The notes: a model not told the origin generated them from the letters alone. A stretch of DNA of 64,000 nt from Ovis canadensis (GCF_042477335.2 NC_091245.1:113432501-113496500), one strand, 5' to 3'; numbered from the stretch's first letter, positions 1 to 11,100 are shown. Numbers and translations: made by a program.

Positions 1-156
1 TGTGTCTTTTTAGCCTGCTTGAATTCGGCTACCCATTCCAGAAAATATCCACTGACATTTTCACTTAAAGTTAGGTCGCATACACTTCTTTCTATTTAGT
101 CTTAATGGTATTTTTAAAATTTAAAAACATTTGATAATTATTGAATAGGTAATGTA

Positions 157-286
157 TCAGTTCAGTTCAGTCGCTCAGTCGTGTCCGACACGTTGCGACC
201 CCATGAATCCCAGCACGCCAGGCCTCCCTGTCCGTCAGCAATTCCCGGAGTTCACTCAGACTCACGTCCATCGAGTCGGTGATGAC
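157..286 (-). repeat. BovB (RTE LINE) 3' end fragment
   Basis: The piece reads as the reverse complement of the BovB 3' terminus, with the CAGTTCAGTTCAGT start and the TGTCCGAC / GCGACCCCATGAAT blocks. The hexamer AATGTA flanks both ends (151-156 and 287-292), which fits a short target-site duplication. It is non-coding and heavily 5' truncated. Confidence 0.9.
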
Positions 287-299
287 AATGTAAAAAAGT

Positions 300-868
300 A
301 ATAAAAATAAATTCATACCCTAAGAAAGTTGATACTGAGACCAAAGGGGAGAGGAATAGGTGAGGGAGGTTAAGTGGTACAAACTTCCAATTACAAAGTA
401 AAGGAATTAGGAGTGTAAATAAACAGCGTGGTGCTTGTGTATGCTAGGTGTAGGGAATATAGCAAATGACAATGGAGTATCTTTGTATAGTGACAGACGG
501 TAATCACTTTGAAGTGTATAGAAATACTGAATATGTTGCGCATCAGGAACTAACATAGTATTGTATATCAAACATACCTCAAAACCAAGCAAACTAATAA
601 AAAAAATCAGGGACTTCCCTGGTGGGTCAGTGGTTAAGACTCCACCCTTCCAATACAGGGCCCACACGTTCCATCCCTGACTGGGAAACTAAGATCCCAT
701 GTGCCACACCTCCTGGCGTAAAAAACAAAACAAAACTATAAATAACATTTTTTTTTAAAGTAACTTAAAGAGAAAGAAAAATATTAGATTTGCAGTCTGG
801 GGAGAGGCAGAATTGGATGAAGATGGTCAAAGGGTACAAACTTCCAGTTATAAGTTAAATAAGTACTA
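300..868 (+). repeat. L1 3' UTR remnant, split by a CHR SINE
   Basis: Blocks such as GGTACAAACTTCCA, TATAAGTTAAATAAGTACTA and the purine-rich GGGGAGAGGCAG stretch belong to the 3' end of cetartiodactyl L1s. The motif occurs twice (about 340-600 and 739-868), either side of a tRNA-derived SINE. The element resumes after the BovB insertion at 3,181 and ends in an A-rich tail near 3,425. Confidence 0.75.
610..738 (+). repeat. CHR-type (tRNA-Glu-derived) SINE
   Basis: GGGACTTCCCTGGTGG and the following CAGTGGTTAAGACTCC are the degenerate tRNA-Glu head of the CHR-2 SINE family. AACTAAGATCCCATGTGCC and an A-rich tail follow. The element is inserted in L1 3' UTR sequence. Confidence 0.8.
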
Positions 869-905
869 GGGACATAATGTGCAATATGATGAATATAATT
901 AATAC

Positions 906-3143
906 ACATGGACATCACCAGATGGTCAATACTGAAATCAGATTGATTATATTCTTCGCAATTGAAGATTGAGAAACTCTATACAGTCAGCAGAAACAAG
1001 ACTGGGAAATGACTATGGCTCAGATCATGAACTCCTTATTGCAAAATTCAGACTTAAATTGAAGAAAACGGGGAAAACCACTAGACCATTCAGGTATGAC
1101 CTAAATCAAATCCTTTACAATTATACAGTTAAAGTGACAAATAGATTCAAGGGATTAGATCTGATAGACAGAGTGCCTGAAGAACTATGGATGGAGGTTC
1201 ATGACATTGTACAGGAGGCAGTGATCAAAACCATCCCCAAGAAAAAGACATGCAAAAAGGCAAAATGGTTGTCTGAGGAGGCCTTACAAATAGATGAGAA
1301 GGGAAGAGGAGCAAAAGGCAAAGGAGAAAAGGAAAGATACATCCATCTGAATGCAGAGTTCCAAAGACTAGCAGGGAGAGATAAGAAAGACTTTCTCAGT
1401 GATCAATGCAAAGAAATAGAGGAAAACAATAGAATGGGGAAGACTAGCGATCTCTTCAAGAAAATTAGAGATACCAAGGGAACATTTCATGCAAAGATGG
1501 GTACGATAAAGGACAGAAATGGTATGGACCTAACAGAAGCAGAAGATATTAAGAAGAGGTGGCAAGAATACACAGAAGAACTATACAAAAAAGATCAACA
1601 TGACCCAGATAACGACGATGGTGTGACCAGTACCAGACATCCTGGAGTGCAAAGTCAAGTGGACCTTAGGAAGCATCACTATGAACAAAGGTATGGAGGG
1701 GATGGAATTCCAGCTGAGCTATTTAAAATCCTGAAAGATGATGCTGTGAAAGTGCTGCACTCAATATGCCAGCAAATTTGGAAAACTCAGCAGTGGCCAC
1801 AGGAATGGAAAGGTCAGTTTTCCTTCCAATCCCAAAGAAGGCCAATGCCAAAGAATGTTCAAACTACCACACAATTGCACTCATCTCACATATTAGCAAT
1901 ATAATGCTCAAAATTCTCCAAGCAAGTCTTCAACAGTACATGAACTGAGAACTTTCAGATGTGAAAGCTGGATTTAGAAAAGGCAGAGGAACCAGAGATC
2001 AAATTGCCAACATCCCTTGAATCATGGAAAGAACAAGAGAGTTCCAGAAAAACATCTACTTCTGCTTCATTGATTACACTAAAGCCTTTGACTGTGTGGA
2101 TCACAGCAAACTGTGGAAAATTCTGAAAGAGATGGGACTACCAGACCACCTTACCTACCTCCTGAGAAACCAATATGCAGATCAGGAAGCAACAGTTAGA
2201 ACCGGACATGGAATAACAGACTGGTTCCAAATTGGGAAAGGAGTATGTCAAGGCTGTATATTGTCATCCTGCTTATTTAACTCATATGCAGAGTACATCA
2301 TAAGAAATGCTGAGCTGGATGAAACACAAGTTAGAATCAAGATTTCTGGGAGAAATATCAATAACCTCAGATACGCAAATGACACCAGTCTTATGGCAGA
2401 AAGCAATGAGGAACTAAACAGCTTCTTGATGAAGGAAAAAGAAGAGAATGAAAAAGCTGGCTTAAAACTCAACATTCAAAAAACTAAGATCATGGCATCA
2501 GGTCCCATCACTTCATGGCAAATAGATGGGGAAACAATGGAGACAGTGAGAGACTTTATTTTCTTGGGCTCCAAAATCACTGCAGATGGTGACTGCTGCC
2601 ATGAAATTAAAAGACGCTTGCTCCTTGGAAGAAAAGCTATGACAAAACTAGACAGTGTATTAAAAGGCAGAGACATTACTTTGCCAACAGAGCTGTCTAT
2701 TCAAAACTATGGTTTTTCCAGTAGTCATGTATGGATGTGAGAGTTGGAGCATAAAGAAGGCTGAGAATGGAAGAATTGATGCCTTTGAATTGTGCTGTTG
2801 AAGAAGACTCCGAGAGTCCCTTGGACTGCAAGGAGATCAAACCAGTCAATCCTGAAGGAAATCAATCCTGATTATTCGTTAGAAGGACTGATGCTAAAGC
2901 TGAAGCTCCAATACTTCGGCCACCTGATGTGAAGAGCAGACTCATTAGAAGAGGTCCTGATGCTGGGAAGGATTGAAGGCAGGAGGAGAAGGATATGACA
3001 GAGGACATGATGGTTAGATGGCATCACTGACTCAATGGACATGAGTTTGACTAAGCTCCAGGAGACAGTGAAGGACAGGGCGGGGCATGCGGCAGTCCAT
3101 GAGGTCACAAAGAGTCGGACACAACTGAGTGACTGAACAACAA
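906..3143 (+). mobile_element. BovB LINE, 5'-truncated, endonuclease end plus reverse transcriptase
   Basis: This is the longest plus-strand BovB in the window. Its reading frames give the end of the endonuclease domain (SDHELLIAKFRLKLKKTGK), the linker (NRFKGLDLIDRVPEELW) and the RTE reverse transcriptase (FCFIDYTKAFDCVDHSKLW, VCQGCILS). The catalytic YADD motif reads YAND (2,372-2,383), a loss of one metal-binding aspartate. The frame shifts near 1,800-1,950 and stops several times after 2,740, so the element is dead. A 37-bp direct repeat with four mismatches flanks it (869-905 and 3,144-3,180). That repeat belongs to the L1 3' UTR into which BovB inserted. Confidence 0.95.
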
Positions 3144-3180
3144 GGGACGTAATGTACAATGTGATAAATATAATTAATAC

Positions 3181-3425
3181 TACTGTATGTTACATATTAA
3201 AGTTACTTAAGATAGTAAATTTCTAACAGTTCTCATCACAAGGGAAAAAAACATTTTAATGTTATCTTATTTTGTATCTATATGAGGTAATGGATGTTCA
3301 CTAAACTAATTATGATAATCATTTCATGATGTATATAAGTCGAATCATTGTGCTGTACACCTTAAACTTATACAGTGCTGTATGTCAACTATTTCTCAAT
3401 AAAACTGGAAAGGGGGAAATTGTTA
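3181..3425 (+). repeat. L1 3' end, continuation after BovB
   Basis: TTCTCATCACAAGGG, GAGGTAATGGATGTTCACTAA, GTACACCTTAAACTTATAC and CTCAATAAAACTGGAA are the terminal blocks of old L1 3' UTRs, including the AATAAA tail. It continues the element interrupted at 905. Confidence 0.8.
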
Positions 3426-3892
3426 AATTAAAGGCTTTGAAAATTTCCTGAGCAGCTTAATTTATCTTATTTTGCAAGACAAGAGAGACTAACTTGACTT
3501 GGTCGCTTCTTGCTTATGCCTCTGGAAATCACAGGCACAACTTACACTCTTTACCATGTTGATATGAGGTAACCACTAACCAATTCCTTATCATTTAAGA
3601 AAATTCTAATTCTATAACCAATGCCATAAAGAATAAGCAGTCTCTGCATCCTCACTAATACAAGCAGTTTTATAACAATACAGTTGGCCCTCTAATACAA
3701 GCACTTTTATAACAATACAGGTGGCCCTCCTTACCCATGCATTCCACATTCTTGGAGTGAACTAGCCAAGAATCAAAAATAGTTGGAAAAAAAATTCCAG
3801 AAAATTCCCCAAAGCAAAACTTGAATTTCCTACAAGCCAGCAACTATTTACATGGAATTTATATTGTATTTACAGCTATTCACATAACATTT
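3426..3892. other. No recognised gene or repeat
   Basis: AT-rich sequence. A short local direct repeat (TATAACAATACAG followed by GTGGCCCTC-like text) occurs near 3,671 and 3,711. I see no coding or RNA signal. Confidence 0.4.
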
Positions 3893-4076
3893 GGGCTTCC
3901 CTGGTGGCTCAGTGGTAAAGAATCTGCCTGCAATGTAGGGGACCTGGGTTTGATCCCTGGGTTGGAAAGATTCCCATGGAGAAGAGAATGGCAGCCAACT
4001 CCAGAATTCCACAGATAGAGGAGCCTGGAAGACTACAGTCTATGGAGTTTTGAAGAGTGGGATACGACTGAATGAC
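3893..4076 (+). repeat. Bov-tA SINE
   Basis: The tRNA-derived head GGGCTTCCCTGGTGGCTCAG is followed by GGTTTGATCCCTGGGTTGG, the central Bov-A part (CCAACTCCAGAATTCC) and the tail GATACGACTGAATGACT. The tail grew into a CA microsatellite. Confidence 0.9.
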
Positions 4077-4078
4077 TC

Positions 4079-4100
4079 ACACACACACACACACACACAC
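4079..4100. repeat. (AC)11 microsatellite
   Basis: Eleven uninterrupted AC units sit directly on the Bov-tA tail, a usual birthplace of bovid microsatellites. Confidence 0.95.
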
Positions 4101-4950
4101 ATGCACTCACACTCACACATACAATAAAAAGAAAAAAAGAATCTATGACGGCATTGTCTGTCATCCATTGGAGTGGGTCACAATCTAGTATCTATAATGG
4201 GGGGAAGAAAAGTAAAATGAGTGGGTGCCACTGAGAAATTATTTACATCAGCTGGAAACAAAGACTGAATGCGCACACAGCAAGCTGGGTAGACCCCAAA
4301 GTCACATGCTAAGTGAAAACCATATGCGAGATTAGGAAACAATTACACACAAAACAACTACACACCCTGTGAGGATACATACAAATTCATAAGACATAAC
4401 AAACACATTAGAGAGGGGGCGGAAGTAGGGAATAGGATAAAAGAAAGTAATAAATTGACATGAATAAAGCAAGAGAATGCACCCATCCATGTGAATTAAG
4501 GGCAATGAATTGAGATTAACACTGTACCCAAGGTCCACCCCCAAGTTATTCAATGTTATGAATACATAGTTTAATGTCATACAAAAATTTTAATAAGAAA
4601 CAAAAATATGTATTTGTATGAGCATCCAGAACAGACTTCAAATACATGTGTTGTTTTTTTTTTCTGAGGAATTCTAAAACAATCATTAACAGCTGTATTA
4701 GGGCATACTTGACATACAACAAAGTGAACATATTAAAAATGTACAAGTTGTTAAGTTTTGACAAAATGTATAGATCTGTGAATGCATGTTTATAACGGGG
4801 GACTGACTGGCCCATTAGGTACAGGAGGCATACACCTTCAAAAATGTGTCAACTTTTTAATTCAAAATGTTTTAATTTTTAAAATTCCTTTAAATTCAAA
4901 AGAACATATTAAAATTTTACAAACGTTTTTATGTAATATTAATGTACTAT
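4101..4950. other. AT-rich sequence, probably old L1, no gene
   Basis: The text around 4,670-4,780 (ACAGCTGTATTAGGGCATACTTGACATAC and what follows) resembles an L1 3' UTR read as AT-rich remnant. Reading frames here are short and match nothing I know. Confidence 0.35.
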
Positions 4951-5143
4951 GCTCAGTCACTCAGGCGTGTCTGACTCTTTGCGACCCCACGGACTGTAGC
5001 CCTCCAGGTTTCTGTGGCCACAGGATTCTCCAGGCAAGAAGACTGGAGTGGGCTGCCATGTCCTTCTCCAGGGGATCTTCCCGACCCAGGATGGAAGCTT
5101 CGTGTTCTGTGTCTCCTGCATTACAGGCAGGTTCTTTAACCCA
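4951..5143 (-). repeat. Bov-tA SINE
   Basis: The reverse complement of Bov-tA: GCTCAGTCACTCAGGCGTGT, CTCCAGGCAAGAAGACTGG, GATCTTCCCGACCCAGG, then CAGGCAGGTTCTTTAACCC, the reversed tRNA head. A short 3' end is missing. Confidence 0.88.
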
Positions 5144-5273
5144 CTTATATCAAAGCAGCTGTATAATATCTTATATCAATAAATTATATATTATATAATC
5201 ATATACTACAGTCAGTTATCTGTGGTATATGTAAATAAACTTTATTAATAAATAAAATTTGAATTAAAAATAT

Positions 5274-5573
5274 CAGACAATCCTAAAGGAAATCACTGGA
5301 ATATTCATTGGAAGGACTGATGCTGAAGTTGAAGCTCTTATACTTTGGCTACCTGATGCAAAGAACTGACTCATTGGTAAAGACTCTGTTGCTGGGAAAG
5401 ATGGAAGGCAGAAGAAGGGGATGACAGAGGATGAGATGGTTGGGATGGCATCACAGACTCGACAGAGATGAGTTTGAGCAAGCTCTGGGAATTGGTGATG
5501 GGCAGGGGAGCCAGGCGTGCTGCACTCCATGGGGTCACAAAGAGTCAGACACGACTGAGCGATTGAACTGAAA
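5274..5573 (+). repeat. BovB 3' end fragment
   Basis: It covers the last 300 bases of BovB in sense orientation, starting in the conserved 'QSILKEI' coding segment and ending in CACGACTGAGCGATTGAACTGAA. Confidence 0.92.
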
Positions 5574-5689
5574 TATTTCAACATTAATATTTTAATACTT
5601 AAACATTATTTTTTATGAGAGGCTCCACGAAGATCAAAGTGTCTAGGGCCAGTGAAAGTCACAATGACAGCCCTGCCACAGTTAAGGTG

Positions 5690-6900
5690 GACATATCCAT
5701 TGTTTCCCCTTCCTGACTTTCCTTTTCTAATACTTATTGCCTGCTGTTGTCTTTCCTCTCATCAAGCAATCACTGATCTGCTTTCTGTCATTATAGTTTT
5801 AATCTTCTACAATTTTATATAAATGGAATCATACAACACTTTTTTGATTGAAATTTTCCCCCAGCATAAGAGTAATAATAATAATGTTTCCTGAGTAGCA
5901 TTCCATTTTCTGGATGTAATAATTTATCTTCACCTATTGAGTGACATTTGTATTGTTTCCAGCTTTGGGCTGTTATAAATAAAGCTACTATGAATATTCA
6001 TATACAATTCAATGCACATACACTTAATTTTCTCTTGTAAATACCTGGGATTAGAATGGCTGAATCATATCATGGTAGTTGAACTTTCCAAGAAATTGTT
6101 AACTGTTTTCCTAGGTGGATGTAACATTTTACATTCCCCTCAGCAGTGTATGCGTGTTCCAGTCCCTCCACATTCTGGACATCTGGTATCATATGCACTG
6201 TTTTACATGTGTAGTGATTTGTTGTTTTGTTCAGCTGCTAGGCCTTGTCTGACTCTTTGTGACGCCATGGACTGCAGCACGCCAGACGCTCCTGTCCTTC
6301 CCATCCTTTGCGTTCATGTCCATTGAATCCGTGATGCTATCCAAACATCTCATCCTCTGCTGGCTTCTTCTCCTCTTGTCTTTGATCTTTCCCAGCATCG
6401 GGGTCTTTTCCAATGAGTCAGCTCTTTGAATCAGGTAGCCAAAGTATTGGAGTTTCAGCTTCAGCAACAGTCCTTTCAACGAATATTCAGGGTTGATTTC
6501 CTTTAGGATTGACTGGTTTGATCTCCTTGCTGTCCAAGGGACTCCCAAGAGTCTTCCCCAGCAGCACAATTCGAAGGCATCAGTTCTTCCGTGCTCAGCC
6601 TTCTTTATGGTACAACTCTCATATCCATACATGACTACTAGAAAAACTATAACTTTTACTACACAGACTTTTGTTGGAAAAGTGATGTTCTGCCTTTTTA
6701 TATGCTGTCTAGCTAGGTTTGTCATAGCTTTCCTTCCAAGGAGCAAGCGATGTGTAGTGATATCTCATTGTATTTTAAATTTGCATTTCCCTAATGATTA
6801 ATGAAGTGGAATATCTTTAGATAGGATTATTTGCTATCCCTCTATCTTTGGAGAAGTGTCTGTGCCAACTGCCCAATGAGGGTGGGAGGAATGTGTGTGA
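5690..6900 (-). repeat. L1 3' UTR remnant interrupted by BovB
   Basis: Reverse-oriented L1 blocks (TATAAATGGAATCATACAACA, GGGCTGTTATAAATAAAGC, TGGCTGAATCATATCATGG, CTCATTGTATTTTAAATTTGC) run up to 6,218 and resume at 6,762. A BovB piece sits between them. Confidence 0.75.
6219..6749 (-). repeat. BovB 3' fragment with exact 12-bp target duplication
   Basis: Reverse-oriented BovB. The minus strand encodes SNQSILKEINPEYSLKGLLLKLKLQYFGYLI, the conserved C-terminal segment. ATGTGTAGTGAT is present on both sides (6,207-6,218 and 6,750-6,761) with no mismatch, which defines the insertion exactly. It lies inside an L1 3' UTR. Confidence 0.95.
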
Positions 6901-7509
6901 AAATAACTTTTAATTCAAAGAAAATAAATATTGTTTTCCCCTGATTTAGAACCATGGGCCTTAGGGCTTTAGGATTCCCTGTGGGAAAAGACTCAGAGGA
7001 GGGAAGGAGGAAGCATCTCCATGACTGGAAACTTTAGTACTGAATGCATGGGAATAGCTTAAAACGAGAATAGAAATAGGAAGGGTGGGTCTGGTAGTGG
7101 TGAGAGAGCACAGTGAGTTGGGACACTGGCTCTGCAACTATGTTCCGTCCATTCCTCTGGACTGCAGGGTAAACATACCTGCTGTCAGCTTACAGCGAGA
7201 TAACATCAGGCACATAGCTGGGTTTTGATACAGGTTTGCAAATTCTCTGCAGGAGACAGCCCCTAGCGGTCCGCGCTGAATTGTCCGGCGCCTGAGCAGA
7301 GGACACCGCCCTGAGTCAGAACTTGGTCCAGGGGATCTGGATAGAATCTATGACTTCATCTGAGTGGCCAAAATTATTTACAGTGTCAGAAAAGATAACG
7401 AAAAACTGCAAGGGCCGACGTCTGCGAAGGTGCCTGCTGAACTAGTCTTAGGGTTCTGGCAGGAATGAGTCAAGAACCGCTATCCAGTCAGGGATCAACC
7501 AGCGGGGGG
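6901..7509. other. Non-repetitive-looking flank of tRNA-Val
   Basis: About 600 bases without a recognised repeat or open frame. A small CpG-containing patch lies at 7,260-7,300. This is the 3' side of the minus-strand tRNA-Val. Confidence 0.4.
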
Positions 7510-7518
7510 AAAAAAAAA
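7510..7518 (-). terminator. Pol III terminator of tRNA-Val
   Basis: Nine As on the plus strand read as T9 on the minus strand, 10 bases past the tRNA 3' end. This is a strong Pol III stop. Confidence 0.85.
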
Positions 7519-7528
7519 CGAACTGTTT

Positions 7529-7601
7529 TGTTTCCGCCCGGTTTCGAACCGGGGACCTTTCGCGTGTGAGGCGAACGTGATAACCACTACACTACGGAAA
7601 C
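7529..7601 (-). tRNA. tRNA-Val (CAC)
   Basis: A 73-nt cloverleaf on the minus strand that decodes valine GUG codons. The acceptor stem GTTTCCG pairs with CGGAAAC, with discriminator A. The A box lies in GTAGTGTAGTGGTTATCAC, the anticodon CAC is at 7,568-7,566, and the B box is GGTTCGAAACC. No CCA is encoded, as expected in a eukaryote. All stems look paired, and the sequence agrees with the vertebrate Val-CAC gene as I remember it. It stands alone, about 37 kb from the main array, between an L1 remnant and an LTR remnant. Internal promoters plus a T9 terminator make it likely functional. The CpG-rich 180 bases on its 5' side also fit an active tRNA locus. Confidence 0.97.
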
Positions 7602-8129
7602 TCTGCAAGGCTGGTTGCTTCAAAAGCTCATCTTGAGAGACATCAGCTTGTCACTGTGTCCGTGGCTAGGGGGAAAGCGTGGGGGGCATCGAGCACAGCC
7701 CTGCCTGACCCCAGCGCCTGGCGGTGGCCTGCAAGGCCCTGATGCGCGCCCTGCCTCATGGCCGCAGAGGAAGCCCATCGTGCCTTATCTGGAACTTCAG
7801 GCGCAAGTGAAGCTCCAGCCAGTGTTGTTGCTGTTGAAAGCCGGAGTCTGCGGGCCAAAATTCCAGGCTTCCTGAAATGTTTGTCGGGCAATTTTCCCGA
7901 TCCTGGTGGTCCCGGAGGAACGAAGGCGGGGAGCCGGCCCGCCCTGGGGCCAGGTCACCCGCCGGCGCTTAGCTCACGTCCCCTGCTCTGAAACTGGAGA
8001 GAAAATGGCGCAGTAGCTACAGTAGGAAGAGACTTGGGTGACAGATTCGGTCACGATAAGGAAAACCAGCTCATGCGTGAAACAAACATGCACCTTAACG
8101 TTTGCCCAGTGCTTACTTGTTGTGAAGGC
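7602..8129. other. Short CpG-rich flank, no gene
   Basis: The stretch 7,690-7,980 is locally GC-rich with many CpGs, directly 5' of tRNA-Val. The frames across it are overlapping and short on both strands and match nothing I recognise. Confidence 0.45.
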
Positions 8130-8415
8130 AACTGTAACGGGAAGACACAGTTCTCCCCTTCCCATGTCTTTCTTCCCTTTGCTACTCACGCCAGGACTTC
8201 ACTTGTGGTTACCAGGCGGGAGGCCCCACCCCCACCCCCCCCACCAGGCAAATCTGTCTGACACCAGCTAGGTGTCCTACAATTTAACTCAGTTTTGACA
8301 CTGACTACTTAGAGATAGTGTCAAGTCCACAGGTTAAAGGCCCAGTCCTTCCTTATAAGAATGCGCCCACTTCCTTCAGATGCCAGTCTCAAGCCCGAGT
8401 TATTACCTGCACTTC

Positions 8416-9332
8416 TTTTTAAAATTGAAGTTTAGTCTATTTGCAATATTGTGTTAGTTTCAGGTGTATAGCAAAGTAGTCTACATGTGATTGTACATTT
8501 ATATGTATATATTAATTTTTTCCAATTCTTTTCCATTATAGTTCATTACAAGATATTGCATATAGTATTTATGCTATAGGTAAATCCTAGTCGTTTATTT
8601 TACGTACGGTAGTATGCATATGTTAATCTGACACTCCGAATATATCCTTTTCTCTTTGGTAACTATTAGTTTGTTTTCTATATCTGTAAGTTTGTTTCTG
8701 TTTTGTAAATAAGTTCATTTGTACTTTTTTTTTAGATTCTACATACAAGTGATAGCATATTTGTCTTTGACTTACTTCGCTTACTATGATAATCTCTAGG
8801 TCTATTCATGTTGCTGCAAATGATGAATACACCACATCTTAAGTCAATCATCTGTCAGTGGACATGGGTTTTTTCCAATAGTCCCAAATGTCTTTGACTA
8901 TTACCAGTTATGTTGCTATGAATGTGGAGGTGCATGTATCTTTTCAAATTAGACCTTTCATTTTTTCCCAGTATATGCTTAGGAGTGAGATTGCTGAATC
9001 ATATAGTAACTCTATTATTAGTGTTTTAAAGAAATTCCATACTGTTTTCATAGTGGCTGCGCCAGTTTACATTCCCACCAACATTGTAGGAGGGTGGGTT
9101 GCTTTTTCTCCACACTTCTAGCATTTATTATTATTTTTTTTAGCATTTATTATTTATAAACTTTTTGATGGTGGCCATTCTGACTTGTGTGGGGTGATAT
9201 CTCCTGTTTTATTTGCATTTCTCTAATAATTAGTGATACTGAGCATCTTTTCATGTACCTATTGGCCATCTGTATGTTTTCTTTGGAGAACTATCTATTA
9301 AGGTCTTCTGCCCATCTATTGATTGCGTTGTT
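8416..9332 (-). repeat. L1 3' end, first half, inserted in the LTR
   Basis: Reverse L1 3' UTR and ORF2 end: AATTGAAGTTTAGTCTATTTGC, TTAGTTTCAGGTGTATAGCAA, TGGCTGCGCCAGTTTACATT, GTACCTATTGGCCATCTGTATG. It is interrupted at 9,350 by the GON7 retrocopy and continues at 10,835. Confidence 0.85.
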
Positions 9333-9721
9333 TGTTTGTTGTTGTTGTTGTTTTTTAGGAATATATACATATATGTATTTAAGGATCTGATAGTTCCTTG
9401 TTAAGCAAAATCAAAGTCTGACTACAGAATGACATGAAATATCTTAAGTTACAGTCAACACAGGTTGCTTACCTAAAGACTTATACCTGTGTTAACATAA
9501 ACAGCGTATCACCAGCATAAAAGCACACCCCAATTTAACTCTCTTAAGGTACAAGTTAAACATCTATCTGTTGAGTGGTATCATCTCCAGAAGTCTGTAT
9601 ATTGAGTTCAGGTGTGGATTCAAGATTTTCTTGGGTCTCTCTCAAGGGCTCTCCTTCCCTTCAATATTTCTCACTATGCACATTTTCCTTCTACTTACAT
9701 GGAATTGCCATTCTTAAATTT

Positions 9722-9932
9722 AAATTAACTAATAAATTTATTTGGCCACACCAGGTCTTAGCTGTGGCATGCGCAGAATCTTCAGTCTTCATTTCGTCAT
9801 GCTGGGTCTTTAGTTGTGGCATGCAAACTCTAGCTGCAGCGTGCAGGATCTAGTTCCCCGACCAGGGAAGGAACCTAGGCCCCCTGCATTGGGAATGCAG
9901 AGTCTTAGCCACTTGACCATCAGGGAAGCACC
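9722..9932 (-). repeat. CHR-type SINE inside the GON7 retrocopy 3' region
   Basis: Reversed CHR-2: TTTATTTGGCCACACCAGGTC, the TGTGGCATGC modules, TAGTTCCCCGACCAGGGA, and the tRNA-Glu head at 9,890-9,930 (GACCATCAGGGAAG). It may have been part of the source mRNA 3' UTR or have landed later. Confidence 0.8.
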
Positions 9933-10459
9933 TGCCATTTTAAAATTTAACACCTCATTTTCATCACTTGTCATGTCAGTTCCTTGAAATGTTATTGTCC
10001 ATAAACCTTGACATGTATTTTCATAACAGAAGCAGAAGCTAAAACATGTGGACACCACACAATGTAATCCAATGAGTATTTAAAAAGTATAAAGTAAGAA
10101 TTCAGTTGCCAACTTACTGGATATCACACATTATTAAATGTCTATTTTATTTCCATGATCTGAAACTGACTTCTCACCCAAGAAAAGGGATTCATTTCTA
10201 TGCATTTATGTCTTTCTTTGATGAACACAGAAAAGTTTCCTCTTTGACAAAACTGTCCCAGGGCAAAAAACAAACGCTTTCCAAATTAGAGCACAAGTCT
10301 TCCTTAAATGTCAGTGTGAGGTAAAATAAAATATGGTAGCAGTCTTTTAAATTTCATGAAAGCTAGTTAAGATGGTTTTTGCCGTTTTGCAGATGGTCCA
10401 TCTGAATTAGTTCTGTTATCAGTGTTATTTTCATCTTCTGAATCATCTTCATCATCACC

Positions 10460-10570
10460 AATTAGCAGTCACTTCCCCGTCCTGGGTCGGGAAGATCCGC
10501 TAAAGAAGGGTTAGGCTACCCACTCCAGTATTCCTGGGATTTCCTTGTGGCTCTGTTGGTAAAGAATCCA
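10460..10570 (+). repeat. Rearranged Bov-tA SINE piece interrupting GON7
   Basis: A central Bov-tA segment (CCTGGGTCGGGAAGATCC to CCACTCCAGTATTCCTGGG) is followed by the start of a tRNA head (CTTGTGGCTCTGTTGGTAAAG). This order is typical of bovid SINE dimers. The GON7 reading resumes either side with only a GGTG overlap, so the duplication is very short. Confidence 0.8.
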
Positions 10571-10834
10571 CCGTCCAAGGCCTCGTCGGGAGCCGCCATC
10601 CCCCAGTCCTGTGCTTCCGGCTGTACCTGAGAGCCGAAGAACTCAGTCACCAGCTCCCTCATCTGAGCCACACCAGACAACAAGCTCTGGAAAGGGTCGG
10701 TGATGCCCGGCGCCTCACAAGGCACCCGCAGCTGCTGTCGCTGCCCTTCCAGTCCGATGCGCTCGCCCAACAGCTCCATAGCGACCGCTATGCTTCAGGA
10801 GTGTGCCACAGTGAGATGTTTGTTGTTGTTGTTG

Positions 10835-11100
10835 AGTTGTATGAGTTGTTTGTATATTTTGGAAATTAAGCCCTTATCAGTTGCATCATCTGCATGTATT
10901 TACTCCCAGTCTGTAGGTTCTTTTCATTTTGTTTATGGTTTCCTTTGCTGTGCAAACGTTTATAAGTTTGATTAGATCTCATTTGTTTATTTTTGCTTTT
11001 ATTTCTATTGCTTTGGGATTCTAACCTAAGAAAACATTGCTTGATTCATGTCAGAGAATGTTTTGCTGTGTTCTCTTCTGGGAGTTTTGTGGTGTTGTAT
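10835..11100 (-). repeat. L1 second half after the retrocopy
   Basis: AGTTGTATGAGTTGTTTGTATA, ATTAAGCCCTTATCAGTTGC and TTTTCATTTTGTTTATGGTTTC continue the L1 ORF2 end that breaks off at 9,350. Confidence 0.85.

Larger units (their letters stand above)
9351..10816 (-). pseudogene. GON7: GON7 processed retrocopy, coding part split by a SINE
   Basis: GON7 is the small disordered subunit of the KEOPS complex, which makes t6A at position 37 of ANN-decoding tRNAs. The minus strand from 10,779 reads [20 protein letters not shown], then [20 protein letters not shown] to APDEALDG (10,571). It resumes at 10,459 with [20 protein letters not shown] and PSAKRQKPS, stop at 10,367-10,369. That is about 100 codons in all, the length of the mammalian protein. 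No intron is present. A T6 tract (9,351-9,356) is the reversed poly(A), and an exact 18-bp repeat TGTTTGTTGTTGTTGTTG flanks the copy (9,333-9,350 and 10,817-10,834). The long 3' part includes a CHR SINE. Apart from the SINE, the frame shows no stop, which suggests a moderate age. Confidence 0.9.

Noticed and set aside
2024-2740. Reverse transcriptase frames as host genes (also 12,988-13,365, 25,559-26,008, 38,590-38,991)
   Set aside because: All are BovB LINE pieces with 3' tails and disrupted frames.
10516-10779. An intact GON7 gene
   Set aside because: There is no intron, a SINE lies in the coding part, and poly(A)-like and target-repeat marks show a retrocopy.
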